Below are positions 17,665-27,600 of a stretch of 64,000 nt of DNA, in pieces. The stretch is taken from assembly GCF_900230255.1 (NCBI RefSeq), contig NZ_OCNJ01000001.1, forward strand, positions 620,001 through 684,000, written 5' to 3'. A model generated the notes under the pieces. It worked only from the letters and a program-made list of their open reading frames with translations, was not told the DNA's origin and did no database searches. Within the stretch, counting starts at the first letter, position 1. The number at the start of each line of letters is the position of its first letter. Position numbers and translations under genes: made by a program. Source of the stretch: Caenispirillum bisanense. Lineage in GTDB: Bacteria; Pseudomonadota; Alphaproteobacteria; Rhodospirillales; Rhodospirillaceae.

Positions 17665-17996
17665 GCGGGGGCTCCGGCATCCTCGATTTGGAGTATAGGG
17701 AGGTACCGTATCGGTGAGCTACTGTCGAGCGTCCGCTACCTGGCGGATATACTCCGACGGCGCAGCCGAACCCCATGCCCAACCCCAGGTGCCGCTGCGC
17801 CGCTGGCACAGCCCCCCGGTCCGCTCCCACCGGACCGGGGCGGCGCCCTACCGCGGGTTATGACTTCCGCCGGGCTTGGCGAACAAATCCATACACTTAC
17901 TATGGCGCCGGATAATCCAGTCGGGTCCTGGTCTGGTCCGAGTGTTGCAATGCCTGATCCATTAGGTCAGGCTCTGAAGAGTGGGAACGACATCTC
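17665..17996. other. Divergent intergenic region between luxR solo and hybrid kinase
   Basis: No coding region seen. It holds a perfect 10-bp inverted repeat (CCCCGGTCCG at 17814-17823 and its complement at 17831-17840, 7-nt loop, no T-run) and GCCTGA-N9-TCAGGC (17952-17957 and 17967-17972), 24 bp before the kinase GTG. Either could be an operator or a leader hairpin. Both promoters must lie here, but no convincing -35/-10 pair is visible. Confidence 0.5.
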
Positions 17997-20900
17997 GTGA
18001 CTCCTGTGAACACGCTCGCTGAAGACGAGGCTCATCGGCTCGCGCGGCTGCGCGCCTACGCCATCCTGGACACGCCGCCGGAGGAGAGCTTCGATCGCGT
18101 GACCCGTCTGGCGGCGCGCCTGTTCGACGTTCCCATCGCGGCGGTCTCGCTGGTGGACGCCGACCGCCAGTGGTTCAAGTCGGCCTTCGGGCTCGACGTC
18201 CGGGAAACCCCGCGCGAGGTCGCGTTCTGCGCCCACACCATCCAGGGGCGCGACATCCTGGAAGTGCCCGATGCCACCGTCGATGCCCGCTTCGTCGGCA
18301 CCGACCTCGTCACCGGCGACCCCGGCATCCGGTTCTACGCGGGGGCGCCGCTGCTTACCGCCGACGGGGTGGCGCTCGGGTCGCTCTGCATCATCGACCG
18401 CAAGCCGCGCGCCCTGACGGAAGAACAGCGGCAGGTGCTGGTCGACCTCGCGGCCATGGCCATGGACGCCATGGATTTGCGGAATGCGTTGCGCGATGCG
18501 ACGGCGCGCGAGGAAGCGACCCTGCGGGCCCAGCAGGCCCTGAAGGCCAGCGAACAGCGCCAGCGCGCCATCCTGGAGACGGCCGTCGACGCCATCCTGA
18601 CCATCGACTCGTCCGGTATCATCCAGGGTGTCAACGCCGCCACCGTGCGCCTCTTCGGCTACTCCGAGAGCGAAATGGTCGGCCGCAACGTCCACATGCT
18701 GATGCCCGAACCGCACGCTGCCGGCCACGACGGCTACATGCGGCGCTATCTCGGCAGCGGCGTGCCCCACATCATCGGCATCGGGCGCGAGGTGCCGGCC
18801 CGCCGCAAGGACGGCACCATCTTCCCCTGCGACCTGGCGGTCAGCCGCGTCGACCTGGACGGCGAGGTCTTCTTCACCGGCGTGCTGCGCGACCTGTCGG
18901 CCCGTGTCGCGGCCGAGCAGGCCCTGGTGGAGCGCAACCGCCTGCTGCGGCTCGCCGAAGAACTCTCTCTCATGGGCAACTGGCGGGTGGAGCGGGCCAA
19001 CCTGCAGGTGACATGGTCCGACGGCATGTACCGCATCTTCGGCCGCACCCGCGAGGACTTCGTGCCGACCGTCGAGAGCGTGGTGCAGTGCCATCCGCCG
19101 ACCGACCGTTCGCTGGTCCAGGCGGCGGTGCAGCGGGCGATTGCCACGGCGGGCGGCTTCTCGATCGACGCGGGCGTGATCCTGCCGTCGGGAGAGGTGC
19201 GCGACGTCGCCATCCTCGGGCGCTGCGAGGTGGCGGCGGACGGCAGCGTGACGGCCGTGTTCGGTGTCATGCAGGACATCACCGACCGGAAGCGAGCCCA
19301 GGAGGCGCTGAAGCTGAGCCAGGACCGCCTGCAGCGTGCCACCGCCTTCGCAGATATCGGCACCTGGGACTGGAACATCCGCACCGGCGAGCTTTATTGG
19401 TCGGAACGGATCCCCAAGCTGTTCGGTTACCCTGACGGAACGCTGGAAACGAGTTACGAGAACTTCCTCGCCTGCGTCCATCCGCAGGACCGCAAGCGGC
19501 TGCAGTCGGCTGTCGTGGCCTGTATCGAGCAGGGCCGCGTTTACGACATCGAACACCGGGTGGTATGGCCGGACGGTACCGTGCGCTGGGTCCACGAACG
19601 CGGCGACGTGGTGCGGGATGGCGACGGCCGACCCGGGCGCATGCTCGGCGTGGTGCGCGACATCACCCGCGCCAAGGCGGCCGAGGTGGCGGTGCAGGAA
19701 AGCCAGCGCCGCCTGCGGGTCGCCATCGACAACATCACCGACGGCTTCATCCTCATCGACGCCGACGACCGCATCGTGCTGTGGAACGAGCGCATGACGC
19801 AGCTCTATCCGCGCCTCGCCCCCCATGTCCGCGTCGGCGTTCCCTTCGAGGACATGGTCCGGGCCGGCGTGCGCGACGGCCAGTACCTGAACGCCGCGGG
19901 CCGCGAGGAGGAGTTCGTCGCCGAGCGCATGGCGCGCCATCGCCTGCCGCAGGAACTGTACGAGGAGCGGCTGATCGACGACCAGGGGCGGCCGCGCTGG
20001 GTGCGCGTGGCGGAAACGGCGCTGCCCGGCGGCGGGCGGGTCGGCATCCGCACCGACATCACCGAACTGCGGCTGGCCCAGGAGGAGGCGGAGCGCGCCA
20101 ACGAGGCCAAGTCCGCATTCCTGTCGTCCATGAGTCACGAATTGCGCACGCCGCTCAACGCCATCCTCGGCTTCGCCCAGTTGCTGGAAGCGAGCCGCAA
20201 GGACCCGCTGACCGACAAGCAGAAGAGCCACGTCCAGCACATCCTGAAGGGCGGCCAGCACCTGCTCGACCTCATCAACGAGGTGCTGGACCTGGCGCGC
20301 ATCGAGGCCGGCAAGCTGACGCTGTCCATCGAGGACATCTCGCCCGCCGACGTCCTCGACGAGTGCCTGTCCATCACCGAGACCCTGGCGGAGCGTCGCG
20401 GCATCGCCGTGCAGCGCGGCTTCGCCCTGCCGCTGCCGGGCGTGCGGGCCGACTACACGCGCCTCAAGCAGGTGCTGCTGAACCTCCTGTCCAACGCCGT
20501 GAAGTACAACCGCGAGGCGGGCCGCCTCACCCTCGCCGTCGGCCCCGGCGCGCCGGGCATGCTCCGCTTCGCCGTCACCGACACGGGGCGCGGCATCCCC
20601 GCCGACAAGTTCGCCTCGTTGTTCGAGCCGTTCAACCGCCTGGGCGCCGAGACGACGGAGGTGGAAGGCACCGGCATCGGCCTGACCATCACCCGCGAGC
20701 TGACCGAGCGCATGGGCGGCACGCTCGGCGTCGAGAGCGAGGTCGGCGTCGGCTCCACCTTCTGGGTGGAGATGCCGCTCTCCGAAGCCCGGCTCGACAT
20801 ACCGGCGGAAATCGAAACACCCGACGACACTACTGCCGATGCGTCCGCCGGTCCCTCCCTCCGCGTTCTGTACGTCGAGGACAATCCGGCGAACATGAGG

Positions 20901-21233
20901 CTCATGGAAGAGGTGATGGACGAACTCGGGGGCGTCGACCTGCGCACGGCCCACACGGCGGAACTCGGCATCGAGCTGGCGGTGCGCGAGCGGCCCGATC
21001 TCATCCTCATGGACATCAACCTGCCCGGCATGGACGGCTTCCAGGCGCTCGCGTTCCTGCGCGAGCAGCCGGAGACGAGCGCCACCCCCATCATCGCATT
21101 GACGGCCAATGCCACCGCGTCCAGCATCCAGAAGGGCATCGCCGCCGGCTTCACCGCCTATCTGACCAAGCCGGTGGTCATTCCCCAGCTGATGCAGGCG
21201 ATCCGCACAGCGGTGGAGGGACGTCCGTCATGA
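17997..21233 (+). CDS. Hybrid sensor histidine kinase, GAF-PAS(x4)-HisKA-HATPase-REC
   Basis: A 1078-residue cytosolic signalling protein with no membrane segment seen. Order: GAF (about residues 20-165), a FixL-like PAS with GREVPARRKDGTIFP (about 190-305), two further PAS domains each ending in an RDIT/QDIT-type boundary, a PAS-7-like domain (about 565-690), HisKA with phospho-acceptor His in SMSHELRTPLN (about 713), HATPase (DTGRGIP, GTGIGLTI) and a C-terminal receiver (DINLPGMDG, Asp about 1005). The start is GTG 17997; a second GTG lies 9 nt downstream. It overlaps the next gene by 4 nt (ATGA), so it should deliver phosphate to, or act together with, that c-di-GMP protein. The signal is unknown. 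Confidence 0.88.
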   Translation: MTPVNTLAEDEAHRLARLRAYAILDTPPEESFDRVTRLAARLFDVPIAAVSLVDADRQWFKSAFGLDVRETPREVAFCAHTIQGRDILEVPDATVDARFVGTDLVTGDPGIRFYAGAPLLTADGVALGSLCIIDRKPRALTEEQRQVLVDLAAMAMDAMDLRNALRDATAREEATLRAQQALKASEQRQRAILETAVDAILTIDSSGIIQGVNAATVRLFGYSESEMVGRNVHMLMPEPHAAGHDGYMRRYLGSGVPHIIGIGREVPARRKDGTIFPCDLAVSRVDLDGEVFFTGVLRDLSARVAAEQALVERNRLLRLAEELSLMGNWRVERANLQVTWSDGMYRIFGRTREDFVPTVESVVQCHPPTDRSLVQAAVQRAIATAGGFSIDAGVILPSGEVRDVAILGRCEVAADGSVTAVFGVMQDITDRKRAQEALKLSQDRLQRATAFADIGTWDWNIRTGELYWSERIPKLFGYPDGTLETSYENFLACVHPQDRKRLQSAVVACIEQGRVYDIEHRVVWPDGTVRWVHERGDVVRDGDGRPGRMLGVVRDITRAKAAEVAVQESQRRLRVAIDNITDGFILIDADDRIVLWNERMTQLYPRLAPHVRVGVPFEDMVRAGVRDGQYLNAAGREEEFVAERMARHRLPQELYEERLIDDQGRPRWVRVAETALPGGGRVGIRTDITELRLAQEEAERANEAKSAFLSSMSHELRTPLNAILGFAQLLEASRKDPLTDKQKSHVQHILKGGQHLLDLINEVLDLARIEAGKLTLSIEDISPADVLDECLSITETLAERRGIAVQRGFALPLPGVRADYTRLKQVLLNLLSNAVKYNREAGRLTLAVGPGAPGMLRFAVTDTGRGIPADKFASLFEPFNRLGAETTEVEGTGIGLTITRELTERMGGTLGVESEVGVGSTFWVEMPLSEARLDIPAEIETPDDTTADASAGPSLRVLYVEDNPANMRLMEEVMDELGGVDLRTAHTAELGIELAVRERPDLILMDINLPGMDGFQALAFLREQPETSATPIIALTANATASSIQKGIAAGFTAYLTKPVVIPQLMQAIRTAVEGRPS

Positions 21234-23335
21234 ACCGGCTGCAGGAACTCGTCCGCGACGCGCGGCTGCTGGTGGTCGACGACAACCCGGTGAACGTCGC
21301 CCTGCTCGAGGAAATGCTCGACGACGAGGGCTATACGGACGTCACCGGCGTCACCGATCCGACCCAGGCGGTGGCGCTGTTCGCGGCGCAGCCCTTCGAT
21401 CTGGTGCTGTGCGACATCCGCATGCCGGGCATGGACGGCCACGAGGTCATCCGCCGCCTGCGCGCCCTGGTGGGGGAGGACGCCTTCCTGCCGGTCATCG
21501 TCATGACGGCGCAGACCGACAGCCAGACCCGCCTGCAGGCCCTGCAGGCGGGCGTGCGCGATTTCATCACCAAGCCCTTCGACCGCACCGAGACCCTCTA
21601 CCGCATCCGCAACACGCTGGAAGTGGAACTCCTGTGGCGCGAGCGCAGCGACCACGCAGAGGCGCTGGAACGCCTGGTGGCCGAGCGCACCGCCGAGCTG
21701 CACGCCCGCGAGGCGCATCTGTCGGGCATCCTGCGCAACGCCGCCGACATCATCGTCACCGCCGATGCCGAAGGCCGCATCCGCCAGTTCAACCCGGCGG
21801 CGGAACAGACCTTCCACATCGGCGCCGCCGAAGCCGCCGGCCTGCCGCTCGCCACGTTCCTGGGGGAGGGCTGGACGCCGCGCGTCGGCACGCTGGAGAC
21901 CATGGCCCGGCGCAGCGATGCCAGCATCTTCCCGCTGGAAGCCTCGCTCGCCACCATGGAGATCGACGGCGCGCCGTGGGTCATCCTCATCGGCCGCGAC
22001 GTCACCAAGCGCAAGCTGGCGGAGGAGGAAATGGCCTTCCTCGCCCGCCACGACCCGATCACCGAGCTGCCCAACCGCACCGCCCTCATCACCCGCCTGA
22101 CCACCATGATCGACGAAGGGCGCGGTGGCCTCGCGCTCTACGTGGCGATCCAGGGCCTGCGCCGCATCGGCGACACCCTCGGCCATGCGGTGGCGGAAAA
22201 GGTGCTGCGCGCCGCCGGCGAACGGCTGGAGGAAGCCAGCGGCGGTCGCGCCGTGGTGGGCGCCTGGGGTGCCGCCGACTTCCTGGTGTTGTGCGAGAAC
22301 ATGGACGGCGTGTGCGACTACAGCGCCGACAGCGGCCAGGACCTCGCCACGGCCCTGCGCGAGGCCATCGAGGAACCGTTCCACGTCGACGGCAACGAAC
22401 TGGTGCTCGACTGCCGCATCGGCGTCTCCCGCTTCCCCGAGCACGGTGCGCTGGCGCCGCGGGTGGTCCAGCGGGCGGGGCTCGCCGTGTTCGCGGGTCG
22501 GGTGCGGGGCGATGCCGGTGTCACCGTCTTCCACGCCGAAATGGAGGAGGCCATCGGCCGCCGCCACGTGCTGGAGCGCGAGTTGCGCCATGCGGTGGAA
22601 CGCGGCCAGCTGCGCCTGCTGTACCAGCCGAAGATCGACCTCGCCTCGGGGCGCGTCGCCGGCATGGAGGCGCTGGTGCGCTGGCAGCATCCCGAACTCG
22701 GGCTCGTGTCGCCGGCGCAGTTCATCCCGGTCGCCGAGGATACCGGCGTCATAGTCGCCATCGGTGACTGGGTGATGACGGAAGCCTGCCGCCAGACCCG
22801 CATCTGGCACGACGCCGGCCATACGGACCTGGTGGTGGCGGTGAACGTGTCGGGCCGCCAGTTCCGCGTCCACGACCTGACGCGGCGGGTGCGCGCCGCC
22901 ATCGACGGCGCCGGCCTGACGCCCTCGTGCCTCGAGGTGGAAATCACCGAAAGCGCGGTGATGAGCGACGTCGCCGATGCCGTGCGCATGCTGGGCGAGT
23001 GGCGCGACATGGGCGCGTCGGTCGCCATCGACGACTTCGGCACCGGCTATTCGTCGCTCGGCACGCTGCGGCAGTTGCCGCTGTCGACCCTGAAGATTGA
23101 CCAGTCCTTCGTCCGCCACATGCCCGATCGCGCCGCCGATCGCGCCGTCGCCCGCACCATCGTCGACCTCGCCCGCGCCCTCGACCTGAACGTGGTGGCC
23201 GAAGGCATCGAGACCGAGGAACACGCCGCCGTCCTGCGCGACCTCGGCTGCGACCTGGGGCAGGGCTACCTCTACGCGAGGCCCCTGCCGCCCGCCGACT
23301 TCCTCGACTTCGTGAGCGGCCGCGTTCCCGCCTGA
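21230..23335 (+). CDS. Response regulator with PAS, degenerate GGDEF and EAL domains (probable c-di-GMP phosphodiesterase)
   Basis: The 701 residues begin with a receiver domain (phospho-acceptor in LVLCDIRMPGMDG, Asp about 61), then PAS, then a GGDEF-like domain in which the signature is replaced by WGAADFLV, so cyclase activity is not expected. The EAL domain is intact: EALVRW (about 480), NVSG, EITES, DDFGTGYSS, KIDQSFV, EGIETEE and QGYLYARPLP. It should hydrolyse c-di-GMP when activated by phosphorylation, with the dead GGDEF perhaps binding GTP as a regulator. It is translationally coupled to the hybrid kinase upstream (ATGA overlap). The antiporter gene follows after 59 nt and may be co-transcribed. 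Confidence 0.9.
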   Translation: MNRLQELVRDARLLVVDDNPVNVALLEEMLDDEGYTDVTGVTDPTQAVALFAAQPFDLVLCDIRMPGMDGHEVIRRLRALVGEDAFLPVIVMTAQTDSQTRLQALQAGVRDFITKPFDRTETLYRIRNTLEVELLWRERSDHAEALERLVAERTAELHAREAHLSGILRNAADIIVTADAEGRIRQFNPAAEQTFHIGAAEAAGLPLATFLGEGWTPRVGTLETMARRSDASIFPLEASLATMEIDGAPWVILIGRDVTKRKLAEEEMAFLARHDPITELPNRTALITRLTTMIDEGRGGLALYVAIQGLRRIGDTLGHAVAEKVLRAAGERLEEASGGRAVVGAWGAADFLVLCENMDGVCDYSADSGQDLATALREAIEEPFHVDGNELVLDCRIGVSRFPEHGALAPRVVQRAGLAVFAGRVRGDAGVTVFHAEMEEAIGRRHVLERELRHAVERGQLRLLYQPKIDLASGRVAGMEALVRWQHPELGLVSPAQFIPVAEDTGVIVAIGDWVMTEACRQTRIWHDAGHTDLVVAVNVSGRQFRVHDLTRRVRAAIDGAGLTPSCLEVEITESAVMSDVADAVRMLGEWRDMGASVAIDDFGTGYSSLGTLRQLPLSTLKIDQSFVRHMPDRAADRAVARTIVDLARALDLNVVAEGIETEEHAAVLRDLGCDLGQGYLYARPLPPADFLDFVSGRVPA

Positions 23336-23394
23336 CGACGCATCGCCGCGCCGGCCAAGCCGTTGATCGTCCGGATCCTTGTCGCGGAGGCCGG

Positions 23395-24675
23395 ATGATC
23401 GTCGATCCCTACGTCGCCCTCCTGGGCGGCCTCGGGCTGCTGGTGCTGCTGGTGGCCTGGGTGCCGCTGGTGACGCGCGAGCTGCCGTTGTCCCTGCCGC
23501 TGGTGTGCATCGCCCTCGGCGCCGTCGTCTTCGCCCTGCCGGAAGGCGGCAGCGCCCTGCACCCCGCCGACTGGCTGACGCCCACCGAGCGCATGACGGA
23601 ACTGGTGGTGCTGATCGCGCTCACCGGCTGCGGCCTGCGCATCGACGAGCGGCCGGGGGTGCGGCGCTGGAGTTCGACGTGGTGGCTGCTCAGCGTCACC
23701 ATGCCGCTGTGCATCGCCGCCGGCTACGGGGTCGGGACGCTGCTGCTCGGCCTGCCGCCAGCGACCGCCATGCTGCTCGGGGCCGTGCTGGCGCCGACGG
23801 ACCCGGTGCTGGCCGCCGACGTGCAGGTCGGGCCGCCGCGCTCCGGCCCAGGCGGCGATGTGCGCTTCGCCCTGACGTCGGAAGCGGGGCTCAACGACGG
23901 CCTCGCCTTTCCCTTCACCTGGCTCGCCATCGGCCTCGCGCTCAACGGCAGCACCGGCGGGCCGTGGACCTGGGACTGGCTGCTGGTGGACGTGGTGTGG
24001 CAGCTGGCGGCCGGGGCGGGCATCGGCTACGGCGTCGGGCGGCTGCTCGGCTGGCTGGTGTTCGGGCGCGACGACCGGGTGGTGCTGTCGGCGACGCGCG
24101 ACGGCTTCGTGGCCGTCGGCGTCACCTTCATCAGCTATGCTGCCGCCGAACTGGCGCACGGCTACGGCTTCATCGCCGTCTTCGCCGCCGCCGTGGTGCT
24201 GCGGCGGGCGGAGCGCACGCACGAAGGCGACTACGTCGTCCACCTGCATCACTTCATCGAACAGATCGAGCGCCTGTTGATGATGGTGCTGCTGGTGCTG
24301 TTCGGCGGCAGCCTGGTCGGCGGGCTGCTCGACGCCCTGACGTGGCCCGGCGCCGTCGGGGCATTGCTGATGGTGTTCCTGGTGCGGCCGCTGACAGGCC
24401 TGCTCGCCCTCCTGCCGACCCGCCAGCACAGGCGCGAGGCGGCGGTGACGGCGTTCTTCGGCATTCGTGGCGTCGGGTCGTTCTATTATCTGGCCTTCGC
24501 CGCCGGCCATGCCGCGTTTCCCGAGCTGAAGGCCGTGTGGTCGGTGGTCGGCTTCACGGTGCTGGTGTCGGTGGTGGTGCACGGCATCGCCTCGACACCG
24601 GTCATGCGCTGGCTCGACCGCACGCTCTACCAGCCGGAAACGGAGCGCCGGCAGGCCGTGCGCCAGACCGAATGA
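23395..24675 (+). CDS. Monovalent cation:proton antiporter (CPA1-type)
   Basis: A 426-residue inner-membrane protein with about twelve hydrophobic helices. The family signature LGAVLAPTDPVLAADVQVGPP (about residues 121-141) and TSEAGLNDGLAFPF (about 161-174), with the ND ion-binding residues, mark a CPA1-type Na+(K+)/H+ exchanger. It has no long cytosolic tail. ATG 23395 has GGAGG 4 nt before it. Transcription is in the direction of the kinase/EAL pair, 59 nt behind. It ends only 8 nt from the convergent sbcC gene, leaving no room for a separate terminator. Ion specificity cannot be told from sequence. Confidence 0.88.
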   Translation: MIVDPYVALLGGLGLLVLLVAWVPLVTRELPLSLPLVCIALGAVVFALPEGGSALHPADWLTPTERMTELVVLIALTGCGLRIDERPGVRRWSSTWWLLSVTMPLCIAAGYGVGTLLLGLPPATAMLLGAVLAPTDPVLAADVQVGPPRSGPGGDVRFALTSEAGLNDGLAFPFTWLAIGLALNGSTGGPWTWDWLLVDVVWQLAAGAGIGYGVGRLLGWLVFGRDDRVVLSATRDGFVAVGVTFISYAAAELAHGYGFIAVFAAAVVLRRAERTHEGDYVVHLHHFIEQIERLLMMVLLVLFGGSLVGGLLDALTWPGAVGALLMVFLVRPLTGLLALLPTRQHRREAAVTAFFGIRGVGSFYYLAFAAGHAAFPELKAVWSVVGFTVLVSVVVHGIASTPVMRWLDRTLYQPETERRQAVRQTE

Positions 24676-24683
24676 GGGGCCGG

Positions 24684-27600
24684 TCAGGCCTGTACGCACG
24701 CCACCACCGATCGCCCGCCGCCGGCCTTCGCCACCCGGATCTGCACGCCGATGCGGTCGACCATGGCCTGCACGTGGCTGATGACGCCGACCTTGCGCCC
24801 CGTCGCCTGCAAGGCTTCCAGGGCCGACAGGGCGACGTCCAGGCTGTCGGCGTCGAGCGCGCCGAACCCTTCGTCGATGAACAGGCTCTCGACCAGCGAC
24901 CGCTCGCCGGACATGGAGGCGAGGCCGAGGGCCAGCGCCAGCGACACCAGGAAGCGCTCGCCGCCCGACAGCGAGCCGACGCCGCGCACCTCGTCGCCCA
25001 TCTCGCGGTCGACCACCTGCAGGTCCAGCTCGCCGCCCGGCGCCCGCTGCAGCACGTAGCGCGCCGTCAACTCCTCCAGGTGGCAGTTGGCGAGCATGAG
25101 CAGGCGGTCGAGGGTCAGGCTCTGGGCGAAGCGGCGGAACTTGTCGCCGTTGGCCGAGCCGATGACCTCGTTGAGCGCCGCCCACAGGTCGGTGGTCTTG
25201 CGCTGGGCGGCGATACGCGCCGCGAGGTCGGCACCCTTGTCGCGCTGGCGGGCATCGTGGGCGAGGCGGGCGCGCTGCTCGGCGCCGCGCTGGCGGGCCG
25301 TCTCGCACAGGGCCTCCGCCTCCAGGGCGCGGGCGGCGAGCGCCTCCTCGTCGTCCTCGGGCGCCGGCGTCTCGCGGTGGCGGGCCAGGGCGTCGCGGCG
25401 GTCGGCGAGCACGGCGCGGGCCTGGCCGACGGCCTCGTCCAGCCGGCGCACCCGCTCCTCCGCCTCGGTCAACGCCTCGTCGGAGACGGCGAGGGCGGTG
25501 CGGGCTTCGGCCAGGGAGGCACCAGCGTCGGCCAGGGCGGCATCGCGGGCGGCGACGGCGGCGGTGAGGGCATCGCGGGTCTCGCGGAGGCGGCGGCGCA
25601 GGTCTTCGGCGGCGGCTTCGGCGGCGGTGCGGGCGGCCTGGACCTCGGCGCAGGCGGCGGCGGTGCGGTCGGCGTGCTCCTGCGCGTGCAGGCGCGCCTG
25701 GTTGAGGCGCGAGCGCACGGCCTGGGTCGGCTCGCCACCGAACAGGCCGGCCCGCGCGGCGGTCAGGCGGGCGAGCCGCTGCGCCGCTTCATCGAGGGAG
25801 GCGCCGGCCTCGTCGCGACGGGCGCGGGCGGCGCGGGCCTCGGCCTCGGCGGCGCCGATGGCGGCGGCGAGGCGCTGGGTTTCCGCCTCCGCCTCCGTCA
25901 GGGCGGCGCGGCGGCCGGCGTAGGCGGCGGCCAGGGCCTCGACCTCGGCGATCACTGCGGCCGCATCGGCGGCGGCGCGCTCCTGCCAGCCGGGCAGGGC
26001 GGCGAGCGGTGCGGCGAGGGCGGCGGCGGCGGCCTCGGCGGCGCGGGCGGCGCGGGCGGCTTCCTGCTCGGCGGCGGTGCGCTCGGCTTCGGCCTTGGCG
26101 AGGCTCTCGCCGAGGGTGGAGAGGGTGTCGCCGTGCTGGGCGATCTCCAGGCGCATCTGGTCGATCTGCGCCTTGCGGCGGTCGATCTCGCCGCGCAGTT
26201 GGGCGGCCTGCTTGAGCTCGTCCGTGGCGGCGGCCAGGGCCTGCGCCGTCTCGGCGACCGCCGCTTCCAGGACGCCGGCGTCGGCCGCGGCGGGCTCCGG
26301 CGGCAGGTCCGCCAGCGGCGCGCGCGGCAAGGCCTCCGTCCAGTCCGCGGCGATGCGGTCCGCTTCCGCCTTCAGGCGGCGCTCGTCGCCGTGGCAGGCG
26401 TCGAGGATGGCGGCGGCGGCGTCGCGTTCGGCGGCGGCCGTGCGCCAGCGGTCGTCGAGCAGGCGCATCTGCTGTTCGAACTCCCGCACCCGCGCCTGCT
26501 GCTCGCGCACCAGCCCGTCGAAGGCCGTGTCGGTGTGGGCGAGGGGGTGATCGGGCGAACCGCAGACCGGGCAGGGATCGCCGTCGCGCAGCAGGCCGCG
26601 CAGGCGGGCGGCCACCTCGTCGGCGGCGGCGCGCGAGAGGTCGAGCGCCCGGCGGGCTTCCGACAGGCGGGCGTCCACCTCCGGCCGTTCGCGTCCGACG
26701 GCGGCGACGGCCTCGGCGGCGGCGTCGCGGGCAGCGGCGGCGGTGCGGACCCGCTTGCTGAGGGCGGTCTGCCGCTCGGCGACGTCGCGGGCGGAGCGGG
26801 CGAGGGCGACCAGCGCGGCGACCGCATCGGCACGGCCGGCGGCGGCGAGGCGGCGGTCTTCCAGGGCATCGGGGTCGAGGGCGGCGAGGCGCTCGACGAC
26901 CGGCGTCAGGTCGCGTTCGGCGGCGACCAGGGCCTCGGTGCGCTCGCTGCGCTGGGCCTCGCGCTTGTTCTTGCGGGCGGTGAGGTCGGTGACGGAGGCG
27001 GCGCGGGCGGCGCCCTTGGCCGCAGCGGCATCGCGGGCGGCGGAGGCGGCCGCCCAGTCGGCGAGGGCGGCGGTCCAGCGGTCGGTCTGGTCGGCGAGCA
27101 GGCGGTGCCCCTCGTGCGCCGCCAGCCAGTCGCGCGCCTCCGCGGCGGTGCGGGCGGCGGCGTCGCGGGCGCGGGTGTGGTCGGCCGGCGCCGCCTCGGC
27201 GCGGGCGCAGGCGGCGACCTCCTTCTCGCGGACGGCGGCGCAGCGCTCCTTGTGTTCCGCCGCCGTGTGGATGCGGCTGTCGAGGTCGGCGGCGGCGTCG
27301 AGCTGCGGCCCGGCGTCCTTGAAGGCGGCCTCGGCTTTGGCCAGGGCGGTGCGGGCGGCGTCGCGCGCGGCTTCCGCCGTGGCGAGGGCTGCGGCGGTGC
27401 GCTCCACCCGCGCGCCGGCCTCGGTGGCGGCGGCGGACAGGCGGGCGGCCTCGGCCTCAAGGCGGTCGGCCTCGGCGACGACGGGGCGCAGGCGGTGCAG
27501 GCGGCGCAAGGCCGCGAGCCGCGCCCGTTCCGGCGCCGCCTCGTCCTGGGCGGCTTCGGCGGCGGCGAGGGCGGTCTCGCCCTCGGTCACCGCCTGGGCG

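Noticed and set aside
21230-23335. Diguanylate cyclase activity of the GGDEF domain
   Set aside because: The signature reads WGAADF, lacking the catalytic GGDEF residues.
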